Source: Burkholderiales bacterium (lineage in GTDB: Bacteria > Pseudomonadota > Gammaproteobacteria > Burkholderiales > JAEUOS01). From it: a stretch of DNA of 64,000 nt. The DNA lies in the NCBI GenBank assembly GCA_016790635.1, contig JAEUOR010000054.1, forward strand, positions 1 to 64,000. The letters are read 5' to 3'. Shown here one piece after another: positions 34,532-43,978 of this stretch. The number at the start of each line of letters is the position of its first letter. Within the stretch, counting starts at the first letter, position 1. The notes under the pieces are model-generated. The model saw nothing but the letters and a program-made list of their open reading frames with translations. It was not told the DNA's origin and ran no database searches. The position numbers and the translations under genes were made by a program.

Positions 34532-34921
34532 ATGGCTGCCACCTTCACCCCCGCCATTCTTGCCCACACCGGCGCGGCCCTGGCCGCACTGGGCGTCGGC
34601 GCCCTGGTTTTCTTGGGCCGCAAGGGCGACGCGCGACATCGGCTGGTGGGACGCATCTGGGTCGCGCTGATGCTTGTCACCGCGATTTCGAGCTTCTGGA
34701 TCAAGGGCAGCGGCTCGTTCTCGTGGATCCACGGACTATCGATCTTCACGCTCTTCGCACTGGCCGGCGGTGTGTTTTTCGCAGCCACCGGCCGTATCGC
34801 TGCCCACCGCAAGACCATGGCGAACCTGTACGTCGGCGCGCTGGTCATCAGCGGGCTTTTCACACTGCTGCCGCAACGCCTGCTTGGACGCATGCTGTGG
34901 TCCTCGCTTGGCCTGGCCTGA
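34532..34921 (+). CDS. DUF2306-like integral membrane protein
   Basis: A 129-residue protein with four predicted membrane segments: FTPAILAHTGAALAALGVGALVFL, RIWVALMLVTAISSFWI, HGLSIFTLFALAGGVFF and MANLYVGALVISGLFTLL. The ATG follows CGGAGATCCGC. The order His-rich loop, G-R-I-W and a second AHRKTMANLY motif is typical of small DUF2306 proteins, which have been suggested to bind heme or quinone but have no firm function. It starts an apparent operon with a 65-residue membrane protein and the LytS/LytTR pair. Confidence 0.75.
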   Translation: MAATFTPAILAHTGAALAALGVGALVFLGRKGDARHRLVGRIWVALMLVTAISSFWIKGSGSFSWIHGLSIFTLFALAGGVFFAATGRIAAHRKTMANLYVGALVISGLFTLLPQRLLGRMLWSSLGLA

Positions 34922-34932
34922 AAGGTGTCGTC

Positions 34933-35130
34933 ATGAAACTGCTTCTCCTGCTCGTCGCCCTGCCGCGCAGCTATCAGCTCGCGCTCGCCGCCGCGTTCGC
35001 CCTGGTCATTGCGCTGCGCCTCGCGAGCCTGGTCGGCCTGGCCAGTTCGTTCGGCCTGGCCATGCTCGCGGTTTTCGCGGTGTTCCAGATCGCGATCATC
35101 AAGGGCCACATCCCCTTCAACTACGGCTGA
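34933..35130 (+). CDS. Small hydrophobic membrane protein (65 residues)
   Basis: The ATG at 34933 follows AAAGGTGTCGTC and opens MKLLLLLVALPRSYQLALAA. Two hydrophobic segments (about residues 12-32 and 36-55) are separated by a Gly-Leu-Ala turn, and the C-terminus is IIKGHIPFNYG. It starts 11 bp after the DUF2306-like gene stop and 23 bp before the sensor kinase gene. I do not recognise a family. The coding frame keeps the regional codon bias (G/C at third positions), which supports a real gene. A small accessory or sensory membrane protein for the kinase is possible. Confidence 0.55.
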   Translation: MKLLLLLVALPRSYQLALAAAFALVIALRLASLVGLASSFGLAMLAVFAVFQIAIIKGHIPFNYG

Positions 35131-35153
35131 GCGCTGGTTTAAGCTTCACGGCA

Positions 35154-36179
35154 ATGAAGACGCTTCCGATGAACGCTGCGCCGCGCCTGTCGGTCGGCAA
35201 CATGCTCATCGCCGTGCTCGTGCTCAACAGTGCGATCGCGGTGACGCTGCATGCGTTCGGCCCCGACCCGCTGCTGCACAACATGGTGTTCAGCCATTGC
35301 ATCGGCCTTTTCACCTACGCGCTGATCGACGGCCCGCGGCGGCGCCTGTGGCCGGTGGGCGCGCCGCGGCTGGTTCCCATGATCGCGCTGGTCATCGTCG
35401 CCGCCACGATGGCCTGGGTCCTGGGCAGCATGTTGGGCGGCTGGATCCTGGGCATCCCCGGGCAGCCGTTCGCGCTCCGCAGCCACGTCGGCATCGGCTT
35501 CATCGTGCTGACCATCGCCGCCGGATTTGCGGGCACGTACTATTTCTGGACGCGCGAACAAGTCGCCGCCGCTGAAAAGCTGGCGACCGAGGCACGCCTG
35601 AAACTGCTGACCGCACAGATCGAGCCGCACTTTTTGTTCAACACGCTCGCCAACCTGCAGGCGTTGATCGATGTCGACCCGGCGCGCGCGCAGCAGATGC
35701 TCGCCCACCTCGACCGCTACCTGCGCGCTAGCCTCGCCGCCACGCGCTCGGGTGAGACCAGGCTTGCCGACGAGTTCGCCCTGGCACGCGCCTATCTCGA
35801 GATCATCGCGGTGCGCATGGGACCGCGCCTGGCCTTCGACCTCGACCTGCCGGCTGAACTTGGCCGTGTGCACCTGCCGCCCATGCTCCTGCAACCGCTG
35901 ATCGAAAACGCGATCCGCCACGGCCTGGAGCCCAAGGTCGCCGGCGGCCATGTGCGCATCGCGGCGCGTCGCGAGGCCGCCGCGCTGGTGGTGACGGTCG
36001 AAGACGACGGCCTGGGGCTGGGCCGACACGCCGCCGACACCCCGGTTACAGCGTCCGGCATCGGCCTCGCCAACGTGCGCGAACGCCTGGCGGCCGCCTT
36101 CGGAAAGCAAGCTGCTCTGGTATTGGAGTCGCAGGGCAGCGGCACCCGCGCGACCCTGCGCCTGCCCGTGCCGACATGA
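35154..36179 (+). CDS. LytS-type membrane sensor histidine kinase
   Basis: A 341-residue kinase. Four hydrophobic segments fill residues about 15-135. Then comes the His_kinase domain with IEPHFLFNTLANLQALID, where His159 is the phospho-acceptor typical of the LytS/YehU class. An HATPase domain follows, with N box PLIENAIRHGLEPK and glycine box GIGLANVRERLAAAFG. The ATG at 35154 lacks a strong RBS, and ATG 35169 is an alternative. The stop overlaps the response-regulator start by 4 bp. The signal sensed is unknown. Confidence 0.9.
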   Translation: MKTLPMNAAPRLSVGNMLIAVLVLNSAIAVTLHAFGPDPLLHNMVFSHCIGLFTYALIDGPRRRLWPVGAPRLVPMIALVIVAATMAWVLGSMLGGWILGIPGQPFALRSHVGIGFIVLTIAAGFAGTYYFWTREQVAAAEKLATEARLKLLTAQIEPHFLFNTLANLQALIDVDPARAQQMLAHLDRYLRASLAATRSGETRLADEFALARAYLEIIAVRMGPRLAFDLDLPAELGRVHLPPMLLQPLIENAIRHGLEPKVAGGHVRIAARREAAALVVTVEDDGLGLGRHAADTPVTASGIGLANVRERLAAAFGKQAALVLESQGSGTRATLRLPVPT

Positions 36180-36958
36180 ATCCGCGCGCCATCCTCGCCG
36201 AGGACGAGCCCCTCCTGGCGCAAGGCATGCAGGCAGCGCTCAAGCGCGCCTGGCCGGAACTCTCGATCGTCGGCATCGCACCCAACGGCCTTGACGCCCT
36301 CGCGCTGATCGAACGCGAACGCCCCGACGTGGCTTTCCTGGACATCCGCATGCCTGGCCTGACCGGCCTGGAGGTCGCAGGCGAACTCGCCGAACGACTC
36401 GACCCCGATGCGCGGGCGCCGCTCCTGGTGTTCGTCACCGCCTACGACGAGTTCGCGCTCAAGGCCTTCGAGCTGGCCGCGATCGACTACCTGTTGAAAC
36501 CGGTCGACCCGGCGCGACTGGAGCGATGCGTGGCGCGCCTGCAAAGCCAGCTCGCCACGCCCGAAGGAGACATGGCCGCGCTGGCCCTGCGCCTGGGTCG
36601 TCTGATCGCCGCACCCACGGCCGCGCCGCAAGCCGTCCTCAAGCACATCCGCGCGGGCAGCGGCAACACCGTGCGCATGGTGCCGGTCGACGAAGTCTCG
36701 GTGTTTCGATCCGACGAAAAGTACACCGCGGTCCTGACTGCCGATGCCGAATACCTGATCCGCACCCCGTTGAAGGAATTGCTGTTGCAGTTGCCCGCCG
36801 AACGCTTTCGCCAGGTGCACCGCAGTGCGGTGGTCAACCTCGATCACGTCGAATCCGCGCTGCGCGACGAAGCCGGACGCGTCAGCCTGAAGATGCGCGG
36901 TCGCGCGGAAACCGTGGCGGTGAGCCGGGTATTCGCCGAGCAATTCCGGCAAATGTGA
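36176..36958 (+). CDS. LytTR-family response regulator
   Basis: A 260-residue two-domain regulator. The receiver domain (about 5-125) has Asp56 in VAFLDIRMPGL as the phosphorylation site, the AEDEP acidic pair and LKPVDP with the conserved Lys. A LytTR DNA-binding domain (about 150-255) contains DEVSVFRSDEKYTAVLTAD and RFRQVHRSAVVNLDHVESA. It is translated in overlap with the kinase gene. Regulons of LytTR proteins usually lie beside them and often cover membrane or envelope genes. The upstream membrane genes are candidates. Confidence 0.93.
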   Translation: MNPRAILAEDEPLLAQGMQAALKRAWPELSIVGIAPNGLDALALIERERPDVAFLDIRMPGLTGLEVAGELAERLDPDARAPLLVFVTAYDEFALKAFELAAIDYLLKPVDPARLERCVARLQSQLATPEGDMAALALRLGRLIAAPTAAPQAVLKHIRAGSGNTVRMVPVDEVSVFRSDEKYTAVLTADAEYLIRTPLKELLLQLPAERFRQVHRSAVVNLDHVESALRDEAGRVSLKMRGRAETVAVSRVFAEQFRQM

Positions 36959-37017
36959 GGAGCGAGCAAGGACAGCGTGGCCACCCGCCGCATCCTCCTG
37001 CGGCGACTCGAAAACGA

Positions 37018-38466
37018 TCAGGCAGCAAGCTCGGCGGGGGTCGTTAGGGCCTGTCCCGTCGGTCGCAGAAACGCCCCCTGGCGCTTGAGTGCCGCCTGCA
37101 ATGTTGCGATGTCGACCGCGCGCGGTTCGACTCCGGCTGCAACCGCGAGCGCCGCGGCGGCGCCGGCCGCCTGCCCTGTGATCCAGCACTGCGGGATCTC
37201 GCGCATGAAGCCGTGCGAGTTGCGATCGCAGGAGATATGCCGACCGCAGGCCAGCAGCCCATCCAGGCGCAGCGGCACCAGCGCGCCATAGGGAATCGAG
37301 ATGTTGGGGAATTTGGGCGACACCGCCGGCGACACGCCGATCTCGTCCGCGTGCGGCACCCCGCGCGGCCAGTCGGCGCGCAGCACCGCGCCCGTGCCCT
37401 TCAGGCGCCGTGTGTGACGCACGCCGAGTTGCGGCGCGGAGAGCATGAGGTAGGCGTTCTCGAAACCCGGCGCGTGGCGGCGGTAGTAGGCCAGGTGCGC
37501 GTCCATGGCGCGGTGCGAGCGGACTTCCACGCGGGTCATGTCGTCCACGTCCAGGCCGGAATAGCCGGACTGGCGCGGCCCCATGAAAAGGGCGATGTCG
37601 TCACGCCACGAGACGAAGGGACGCTCGAAGAGCGTCAGTTCGGCGCGACCGCGCTCCATGAAGGCAGCGCAGGCTTGCGGCTCGCCAGAGCGAAACGCGA
37701 TCCACTTCTTCATGTCCACGCCGCCGAAGAGCCAGGCGGTGTTCATGCAGTGGTGGATGTCGCCTTCCTCGATGTCGTCCTCGAAGTCCGCGCCGGCACG
37801 CGCAAAAAGGTCGCCGTCTCCCGTGGCATCCACCACAACCTTGGCCATCAGGGCCATGCGGCCCTCCTTGGACTCGAAGGTCACGCCGCGCACGGCACCG
37901 CCTTCGACGATGGGCAGACAGGCCCAGGCGTGATACGCGAGCGCGACCTTGCTCTCGAGCAGGATCTCCTGTGACAGGAGCTTGAGCCGTTCGGGGTCGA
38001 TGGTCGGCGACCAGGTCACGACCCCATGGTAGGCGGCGGTGCGCTGCGCCCAGTGCGCGGCGCGCGCCGGGTCGCGCGAACCCCACTCGGAGGGGTCGGG
38101 CCCGGCGATGGCATCTGCTGGCAGGCGGTTCATGAGTTCCTCGGCGAAACCGCGGATCACGAGTTCCCCCTGCCAGTCGGTCATGCGGTCGATCCAGATC
38201 ACCAGGCCGCCGGTGGAAAGCCCGCCCAGGTGGTTGTAGCGCTCCAGCAGCACCACGCTGGCGCCCTCGCGCGCCGCCGCGGCGGCGGCCGCCGTGCCCG
38301 AGGGCCCGCCGCCGACCACCAGCACGTCGCAGCGGCGATAGATGGGCAGGTCGCGTCCGGCCTCGTGCCAGCTACCCAGGTCCTCGCGCACGGGGCGCTC
38401 GCCGTCCTTCTCGTCGAAGATGTCCGAGTTGAGGATGCGCTCGTCGCTGATCTCCACCTTTCTCAC
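37018..38466 (-). CDS. FAD-dependent oxidoreductase (FAD_oxidored type)
   Basis: A 482-residue flavoprotein with GTG start and a GGGGGA RBS. After a 30-residue N-terminal lead comes CDVLVVGGGPSGTAAAAAAA, the dinucleotide-binding G-x-G-x2-G, then ERYNHLGGLSTGGLVIWID. A second nucleotide motif is VVDATGDGDLFARAGADFED, and the C-terminal LACGRHISCDRNSHGFMREI closes the fold. It belongs to the PF12831-like group, which oxidises sugar or carboxylate substrates in some members, but no specific substrate is visible. It lies 33 bp upstream of the nudB-like gene start on the other side of a small gap and converges with the LytTR gene. Confidence 0.85.
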   Translation of the reverse strand: MRKVEISDERILNSDIFDEKDGERPVREDLGSWHEAGRDLPIYRRCDVLVVGGGPSGTAAAAAAAREGASVVLLERYNHLGGLSTGGLVIWIDRMTDWQGELVIRGFAEELMNRLPADAIAGPDPSEWGSRDPARAAHWAQRTAAYHGVVTWSPTIDPERLKLLSQEILLESKVALAYHAWACLPIVEGGAVRGVTFESKEGRMALMAKVVVDATGDGDLFARAGADFEDDIEEGDIHHCMNTAWLFGGVDMKKWIAFRSGEPQACAAFMERGRAELTLFERPFVSWRDDIALFMGPRQSGYSGLDVDDMTRVEVRSHRAMDAHLAYYRRHAPGFENAYLMLSAPQLGVRHTRRLKGTGAVLRADWPRGVPHADEIGVSPAVSPKFPNISIPYGALVPLRLDGLLACGRHISCDRNSHGFMREIPQCWITGQAAGAAAALAVAAGVEPRAVDIATLQAALKRQGAFLRPTGQALTTPAELAA

Positions 38467-38499
38467 GGCTGTTCCCCCACGGACATGGCGCGGTCGATC

Positions 38500-38961
38500 T
38501 TAGCCGAGGCGGCCGGGCAGTGCGCGGATCGCCTCGACGTTGCTCCACGAGAAGCATTTCTCGGCGGCGTCGCGCCAAGGCAGCCAGGCATAGGCCAGGT
38601 GCTCGGTCAACGCCGGCACCACGGGCGCGGGTATGGTCAGGCCCAGCACGTGCTCGGTGTTGTGCGTCACTCCGGGCGCATAGCGGCTCACCCAGCGCTT
38701 GTAGATCTCGTAGCGATTGACCTGTTGCCAGTCGACCAGGCGATGCCCGGGCGCACCCGCGTCGATGCCGGTCTCCTCGGCCACCTCGCGCGCCGCAGCG
38801 TCGAAGAGCGGCTCGTCCTCGCGATCCAGGCTGCCGGTCACGCTCTGCCAGAATCCGGGAGCGTTCTTGCGCTCAAGAATCAACACCTCCAACTGCGGCG
38901 TGTGGATCACCACCAGCACCGAGATCGGGATCTTGTACACCGGATCGGCCCGCCCGCTCAC
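38500..38961 (-). CDS. nudB: Dihydroneopterin triphosphate diphosphatase (Nudix)
   Basis: A 153-residue Nudix hydrolase that removes pyrophosphate from dihydroneopterin triphosphate in folate synthesis. The Nudix box is TGSLDREDEP with AAAREVAEETGI, where the REVAEE glutamates bind the metal. One residue is inserted relative to the classic G-x5-E spacing, as in other proteobacterial NudB proteins. The GTG at 38961 gives an N-terminus SGRADPVYKIP. A later GTG at 38940 would give MYKIPISVLVVIHT, which is closer to the usual NudB start. Its linkage to aspS is the normal betaproteobacterial order. Confidence 0.82.
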   Translation of the reverse strand: MSGRADPVYKIPISVLVVIHTPQLEVLILERKNAPGFWQSVTGSLDREDEPLFDAAAREVAEETGIDAGAPGHRLVDWQQVNRYEIYKRWVSRYAPGVTHNTEHVLGLTIPAPVVPALTEHLAYAWLPWRDAAEKCFSWSNVEAIRALPGRLG

Positions 38962-38976
38962 GCTGATGCGGGCCGG

Positions 38977-39591
38977 CTATGCGGCCGCCTGCCCGCCCGC
39001 AAGTAGCACCATGTCGATCATGGCCGCATTGTTGCCGCGCTCGCGCGCCTCCTGGTAGCGCGAGGCGGTGTAAGCGGCCATCGCCACGCCGCGGTCGGGA
39101 AACTCCATGATCGTCAGGTGCGGCGGAGTCCAGTTGCCCGCCATCGTGGTCGGTTCGTCGGTCAGCACCAGGTAGCGGCCCTGGTGTTCGCGCATGGCGC
39201 TATGAATCTGCACGCGATAGTCTTCGAACGCCGCGCGGTTGACGATGCGCATGTCGGACACCGCGTAGACCGGAGAAGGGTACTCGCGCACGTAGCGCGA
39301 CGCGGCAATGCCGTCGGCGACGACGATGTCGAACATGGCCATGTTGACCAGTTCGTCACGCATCTCGCCGAACTCGCGCGTGGCGAACATGGCGTCGACG
39401 TTTTCGCGCGCAGAAAACTCGACCAGCATCATGCGTTGCGGGTGCCAGCCGCCCTGGACCACCTCCGGCTCCTGCCCGTGCGCCAGGTAGACGCCGCCAT
39501 GCGCCTCGATGAATGCGCGGATGGGCGCACGAGCGAGGTCGAACTTCTGCCGGTTGACGACCCGGACATCGGCGATCAGATAGGCTGACAA
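38977..39591 (-). CDS. Tandem DUF1330 protein
   Basis: A 204-residue protein made of two DUF1330-like ferredoxin-fold units. Unit 1 spans about residues 1-97 (SAYLIADVRVVNRQKFDLAR and QRMMLVEFSARENVDAMFA) and unit 2 about 110-200 (VYAVSDMRIVNRAAFEDYRV and HLTIMEFPDRGVAMAAYTAS). Single-unit homologues have about 95 residues, so this is an internal duplication. The predicted start is TTG at 39591. It sits between nudB and aspS, a place normally empty in related genomes, which suggests an insertion. DUF1330 proteins have no settled biochemical role. Confidence 0.7.
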   Translation of the reverse strand: MSAYLIADVRVVNRQKFDLARAPIRAFIEAHGGVYLAHGQEPEVVQGGWHPQRMMLVEFSARENVDAMFATREFGEMRDELVNMAMFDIVVADGIAASRYVREYPSPVYAVSDMRIVNRAAFEDYRVQIHSAMREHQGRYLVLTDEPTTMAGNWTPPHLTIMEFPDRGVAMAAYTASRYQEARERGNNAAMIDMVLLAGGQAAA

Positions 39592-39721
39592 GTGATGAGC
39601 AGTCGAAGAAACGTGCTGCCGCCTTGGTTCACGGCCGACTAGGGTAACCCATCACGGCGCGCCATGACATTGTTCTATAACTTGCCCGTCACTCTGAGTG
39701 ATACCCCTGGGCCCGCGCGGC

Positions 39722-41509
39722 TTACGCCGCGCCAGCGGGCCTGGGATTGCGCAGGCGAATATGCAATTCGCGCAGTTGCCGCTCGTCGACCTCGGACGGC
39801 GCCTCGGTCAGGAGACACTGGGCGCGCTGGGTCTTGGGGAAGGCGATCACGTCGCGGATCGACTCGGCGCCGGTCATCATGGTCACCAGCCGGTCCAGGC
39901 CGAAGGCGATGCCGCCGTGCGGCGGCGCGCCATACTTGAGGGCATCGAGCAGGAAGCCGAACTTGGCCTCGGCTTCCTCGGCACCGATGCCCAGGGCGGC
40001 GAAAACCTTGCTCTGCACTTCCGCGCGGTGGATGCGCACCGACCCGCCGCCCATCTCCCAGCCGTTCAGCACCAGGTCGTAGGCCTTGGCGATGGCGCGC
40101 CCGGGATCGCCGGCCAGATGCTCCTCGTGGCCATCCTTGGGCGCGGTGAACGGATGATGCATCGCGTTCCAGCGCTTCGCATCGTCGTCATACTCGAACA
40201 TCGGGAAATCGACCACCCAGAGAGGTTTCCATGCCTCTCCTGACACATGCCCTTTTTCATGACCGATGCGGGCACGCAGCGCGCCCAATGCATCGTTGAC
40301 GACCTTGGCACGGTCGGCGCCGAAGAACACCAGGTCACCCGACTTGGCGCCGGTGCGCTCGATGATCGTGGCCAATGCAACCGGCGAGAGGTTCTTGACG
40401 ATCGGCGACTGCAGGCCGGTCTCGTCCAAGCGCGTGACATCGTTGACCTTGATGTAGGCCAGGCCCTTGGCCCCGTAGATCTTGACGAACTCGGTATAGG
40501 CGTCGATCTCGCCACGCGTCAAGGCCGCGCCGCCCGGGATCAGAAGGCCGGCGACCCGACCGCCGGCAGAATTGGCGGGGCCGCTGAAGACCTTGAACGC
40601 GACCTCCTTCATGACGTCGGTGAGTTCGGTGAACTTGAGCGTCACGCGCAGATCGGGTTTGTCCGAGCCGTACAAGGCGATCGCTTCGGCGTATGGGAGT
40701 TCCTGCAGCGCGGGCAGGTCCACGCCAATGGCTTCCTTGAAAACCGAGCGGAACATGCCCTCGAAGATCGCGCGGATCTCCTCCTCGCTGAGAAACGAGG
40801 TCTCGCAGTCGATCTGGGTGAATTCCGGCTGGCGGTCAGCGCGCAGGTCCTCGTCGCGAAAGCACTTGGTGATCTGGTAATAGCGGTCGTAGCCCGACAC
40901 CATGAGCATCTGCTTGAACAGTTGCGGCGATTGCGGCAGCGCGAAGAACATGCCGTCATGCACGCGCGAGGGCACCAGGTAGTCGCGCGCGCCCTCGGGC
41001 GTGGAGCGCGTCAGCATCGGCGTCTCGATGTCCACGAAGCCCTGCGCGTCCAGGTAGCGGCGAACCGCCATGGCCACTTTGTAGCGCAGCAGCAGGTTCT
41101 TCTGCATGGCCGGGCGCCGCAGGTCCAGCACGCGATGCTCCAGGCGCACAGTCTCGCTGATGCCCGTGTCATCCATCTGGAACGGCGGCGGCAACGCGCC
41201 GTTGAGCACTTCCAGTTCGTGTGCCACCACCTCGATCTCGCCCGATGCAAGCTTGGGGTTGACCAGCGCCGCGTCGCGGCGCACGACGCGGCCGACGACC
41301 TTGAGCACGTACTCGCTGCGCACCGATTCGGCCAGCCGGAACATCGCCTCACGCCCGGGGTTGCACACCACCTGCACGATGCCGGCGCGGTCGCGCAGGT
41401 CGATGAAGATCACCCCACCATGATCGCGGCGGGTGTTGACCCAGCCCATGAGCGTGACGGTGGTGTCGAGATGGGCCGCATTGATGTTGCCGCAGTAGTC
41501 GGTGCGCAT
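39722..41509 (-). CDS. aspS: Aspartyl-tRNA synthetase
   Basis: A 595-residue class II aminoacyl-tRNA synthetase of the bacterial type. It has an N-terminal OB-fold ([20 protein letters not shown] then [18 protein letters not shown]), a bacterial GAD insertion domain in the middle, motif 2 with [20 protein letters not shown], and motif 3 [20 protein letters not shown]. Length is normal. The ATG at 41509 opens the standard MRTDYCG N-terminus, and in-frame sequence further upstream is not conserved. It starts 10 bp after the DUF502 gene and probably belongs to one transcript with fmdB-like and DUF502 genes. Discriminating versus non-discriminating type is not decided. Confidence 0.95.
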   Translation of the reverse strand: MRTDYCGNINAAHLDTTVTLMGWVNTRRDHGGVIFIDLRDRAGIVQVVCNPGREAMFRLAESVRSEYVLKVVGRVVRRDAALVNPKLASGEIEVVAHELEVLNGALPPPFQMDDTGISETVRLEHRVLDLRRPAMQKNLLLRYKVAMAVRRYLDAQGFVDIETPMLTRSTPEGARDYLVPSRVHDGMFFALPQSPQLFKQMLMVSGYDRYYQITKCFRDEDLRADRQPEFTQIDCETSFLSEEEIRAIFEGMFRSVFKEAIGVDLPALQELPYAEAIALYGSDKPDLRVTLKFTELTDVMKEVAFKVFSGPANSAGGRVAGLLIPGGAALTRGEIDAYTEFVKIYGAKGLAYIKVNDVTRLDETGLQSPIVKNLSPVALATIIERTGAKSGDLVFFGADRAKVVNDALGALRARIGHEKGHVSGEAWKPLWVVDFPMFEYDDDAKRWNAMHHPFTAPKDGHEEHLAGDPGRAIAKAYDLVLNGWEMGGGSVRIHRAEVQSKVFAALGIGAEEAEAKFGFLLDALKYGAPPHGGIAFGLDRLVTMMTGAESIRDVIAFPKTQRAQCLLTEAPSEVDERQLRELHIRLRNPRPAGAA

Positions 41510-41519
41510 GGGAATTCCG

Positions 41520-42119
41520 CTATTTGCCGCCGGGCGCGACCACGCCCATCGAGACGATGTACTTGAGGGCCGCATCCACGCTCATCGACAGCTCGACGAC
41601 ATCGCGCTTGGGCAGCATGAGGAAAAAACCCGAGGTCGGGTTGGGCGTGGTCGGCACGTAGATGCTCACATGCTCGCCCGGCAGATGCTCGGCTACCCCC
41701 GGCCCCGGTGTACCGGTGAGAAAGCCGATGGTCCATGAGCCGTTGCGCGGGTACTGCACCAGCACCGCCTTGCGAAACGCCTGCCCGCTGGGCGAGAGGA
41801 TGGTGTCCGAGACCTGCTTGACGCTCGAATAGATGGTGCGAACGATGGGGATGCGGGCCAGCAGCAGTTCCCACCAGCGCACCAGGCGTTCGCCGACGAA
41901 GTTGGCCACCAGGACGCCGGTGCCGAAGACCAGCAGCAGCACCGCGACCACGCCGACGCCGGGAATGTGATGTTGCTGGATGACATCCGGGATCGCCCAG
42001 CCAGGCAGCACGCCATCCAGGGACGTGATCAGAAAGCGGATCACCCAGATGGTGACCGCCAATGGCAACCAGACCAGGAGGCCGGCGACGAAATAGCGAC
42101 GTATCGAAAAGCGTTGCAC
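41520..42119 (-). CDS. DUF502 integral membrane protein
   Basis: A 199-residue protein with a first membrane segment [21 protein letters not shown] and a second [20 protein letters not shown]. The conserved family core follows ([20 protein letters not shown], then [20 protein letters not shown]). A glycine-rich stretch near [19 protein letters not shown] completes the DUF502 pattern. It is encoded between the FmdB-like gene and aspS, the typical position in betaproteobacteria. Function of DUF502 proteins is unknown. A membrane sorting or stress role has been proposed for plant relatives (COV1). Confidence 0.88.
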   Translation of the reverse strand: MQRFSIRRYFVAGLLVWLPLAVTIWVIRFLITSLDGVLPGWAIPDVIQQHHIPGVGVVAVLLLVFGTGVLVANFVGERLVRWWELLLARIPIVRTIYSSVKQVSDTILSPSGQAFRKAVLVQYPRNGSWTIGFLTGTPGPGVAEHLPGEHVSIYVPTTPNPTSGFFLMLPKRDVVELSMSVDAALKYIVSMGVVAPGGK

Positions 42120-42124
42120 GATCT

Positions 42125-42508
42125 TCAGGCGGCTTTGCTGTCGCCGCTTGCCGCCGGCGCCGGAGTGCTCGGTTTGGCAGCGTCGCCGCTCTTGGCATCA
42201 GACTTGGCGTCGGACTTGGAGGTGTCGCCGCCCTCTGTGGCGCCGCCGCCGTCGCCCTTCGTGTCGCTCTTGGCGCCCTCCTTGGAGGTCGCACCGTCGG
42301 TCGACTTTTTCGCGTCCTTCTTGCCGTTGTCGCGAAAATCGGTCACGTACCAGCCGCCGCCCTTCAGCTGGAAGCCAGCCGCGGTAAGCTGCTTGCGAAA
42401 GTTCTTCGATCCGCAGCTCGGGCACGTGTCGATGAGCGGGTCGGAAATCTTCTGCAGGAAATCCTGCGCATGCCCGCAGTCATCGCAGGCGTAGGCATAG
42501 ATCGGCAT
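42125..42508 (-). CDS. FmdB-family zinc-ribbon protein with charged tail
   Basis: A 127-residue protein. The N-terminal zinc ribbon is visible as MPIYAYACDDCGHAQDF (C8, C11) with a partner pair in DTCPSCGSKNFRKQL. After about residue 70 the protein becomes a low-complexity tail rich in Lys, Asp, Gly, Ser and Ala (KSDTKGDGGGATEGG-type repeats). The ATG opens the canonical FmdB start MPIYAYAC, and in-frame sequence upstream is not conserved. It heads the conserved FmdB-DUF502-aspS unit. FmdB proteins have been called putative regulators but the role is not established. Confidence 0.88.
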   Translation of the reverse strand: MPIYAYACDDCGHAQDFLQKISDPLIDTCPSCGSKNFRKQLTAAGFQLKGGGWYVTDFRDNGKKDAKKSTDGATSKEGAKSDTKGDGGGATEGGDTSKSDAKSDAKSGDAAKPSTPAPAASGDSKAA

Positions 42509-42675
42509 GGTCGGTCCAGAGACAGGATTGGGCAGGACGCGGACAGGGCGGATTGCGCGCGCCAGACCGCGAAAAACCCTAGATTTTACCGTATGCGCGC
42601 GGTCTGCCGCCCAAGGTCCTGCTGGCGGGCAGGCCGAGGGCCTCGGGATCGTAGAATGGCTGTCCATCGCGCGCA

Positions 42676-43917
42676 TTGATCGTCCCGGTGTCCAGACCAC
42701 ATTGCCGCCTGTGCGCGGCGCCGCTGGAGTTGAGTTTCGTCGACCTGGGTGTCTCGCCTTTGTGCCAGACCCATGTCGAGCCCGATCGTCTCGACGCACC
42801 CGAGATCTTTCATCCCCTCCACGCACGGCTGTGCGGGCAGTGCCTGCTCGTGCAGGTACCGCACCAGGTGTCGCCGCAGGAACTGTTCGGCGACTACGCC
42901 TATTTTTCGTCATACTCGGACAGCTGGCTGGCGCACGCACGGGACTATGTCGCGGCCGCAGTCGAGCGCCTGGGCCTGAATGCCGGCTCGCACGTGGTCG
43001 AAATCGCCAGCAACGATGGCTACCTGCTGCGCGAGTTCGTGGCGCGCGGCATCCCCTGCCTGGGTGTCGAGCCGGCCGCCAACGTGGCGCGCGAAGCGAT
43101 TGCGCGCGGCGTGCCGACCGCGGTGCGCTTTTTTTCGCAGGCCGTCGCGCAGTCGCTCGTGCGCGAACACGGCGCGGCCGACCTGATCGTCGCCAACAAC
43201 GTGCTGGCCCATGTGCCGGACCCGAACGACTTCGTGGCCGGGCTTGCCATCCTCCTCAAGCCCGGCGGGGTGGCGACACTGGAGTTCCCGCATCTGCTCC
43301 GCCTGATGCGCGAAAACCAGTTCGACACCATTTATCACGAGCACTTTTCGTACTTTTCGCTACGTGTCGCGCAAACCTTGTTCGAACGCCACGGGCTCGC
43401 GATCGTCGATGTCGACGAACTGCCGACCCATGGCGGTTCGCTGCGCGTCCATGCACGCCACCGCGCCGCAGCCGCCCCCCCCTCCGCGAACGTGACGCAC
43501 GTGCTGGCGGCCGAATCCGCCGCCGGACTGGATCGCCCCGGTGGCTACGCCGGATTTGCCGAGCAGGTCCATGAGACCAAGCGCGCACTGCTCAGCTTCC
43601 TGATCGACGCACGCCGCGCGGGCAAGCGCGTCGCGGGCTACGGCGCGCCCGGCAAGGGCAACACGCTGCTCAACTTCTGTGGCATTCGCACCGACCTCCT
43701 CGAGTACACCGTCGATCGCAGTCCGCACAAGCAGGGGCGCTACACCCCGGGAACCCGCATCCCGATCCGTCCTCCGGAGACCATCTTCGCCACGCGGCCG
43801 GACTACGTCCTGATCCTGCCGTGGAACCTGGCCAGCGAGATCACCGCGCAGATGCAGGGCATACGCGAGTGGGGCGGGCGTTTCGTGGTGCCCATCCCCA
43901 CGCTCACCGTACTATGA
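42676..43917 (+). CDS. Sugar C-methyltransferase-like SAM-dependent methyltransferase
   Basis: A 413-residue protein with an N-terminal zinc-binding segment (CRLCAAPLELSF and ARLCGQCLLVQV, four cysteines). The SAM-binding motif is VVEIASNDGYLLREFVARG with acidic VEPAANVARE. A C-terminal region with GYGAPGKGNTLLNFCGI is typical of TylCIII-type NDP-hexose 3-C-methyltransferases (Methyltransf_13/11/14 architecture). The start is not certain: TTG 42676 or GTG 42688, with no clear RBS. It begins a sugar-biosynthesis cluster and would add a branch methyl to a CDP- or dTDP-keto-deoxysugar. A 167-bp divergent gap separates it from the FmdB-like gene. Confidence 0.85.
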   Translation: MIVPVSRPHCRLCAAPLELSFVDLGVSPLCQTHVEPDRLDAPEIFHPLHARLCGQCLLVQVPHQVSPQELFGDYAYFSSYSDSWLAHARDYVAAAVERLGLNAGSHVVEIASNDGYLLREFVARGIPCLGVEPAANVAREAIARGVPTAVRFFSQAVAQSLVREHGAADLIVANNVLAHVPDPNDFVAGLAILLKPGGVATLEFPHLLRLMRENQFDTIYHEHFSYFSLRVAQTLFERHGLAIVDVDELPTHGGSLRVHARHRAAAAPPSANVTHVLAAESAAGLDRPGGYAGFAEQVHETKRALLSFLIDARRAGKRVAGYGAPGKGNTLLNFCGIRTDLLEYTVDRSPHKQGRYTPGTRIPIRPPETIFATRPDYVLILPWNLASEITAQMQGIREWGGRFVVPIPTLTVL

Positions 43918-43978
43918 TCGTGCCCGGCTTCCCGACCGACGCCGCCGCGCCGGCCGGCAAGCCCAACCACTGCGCATC

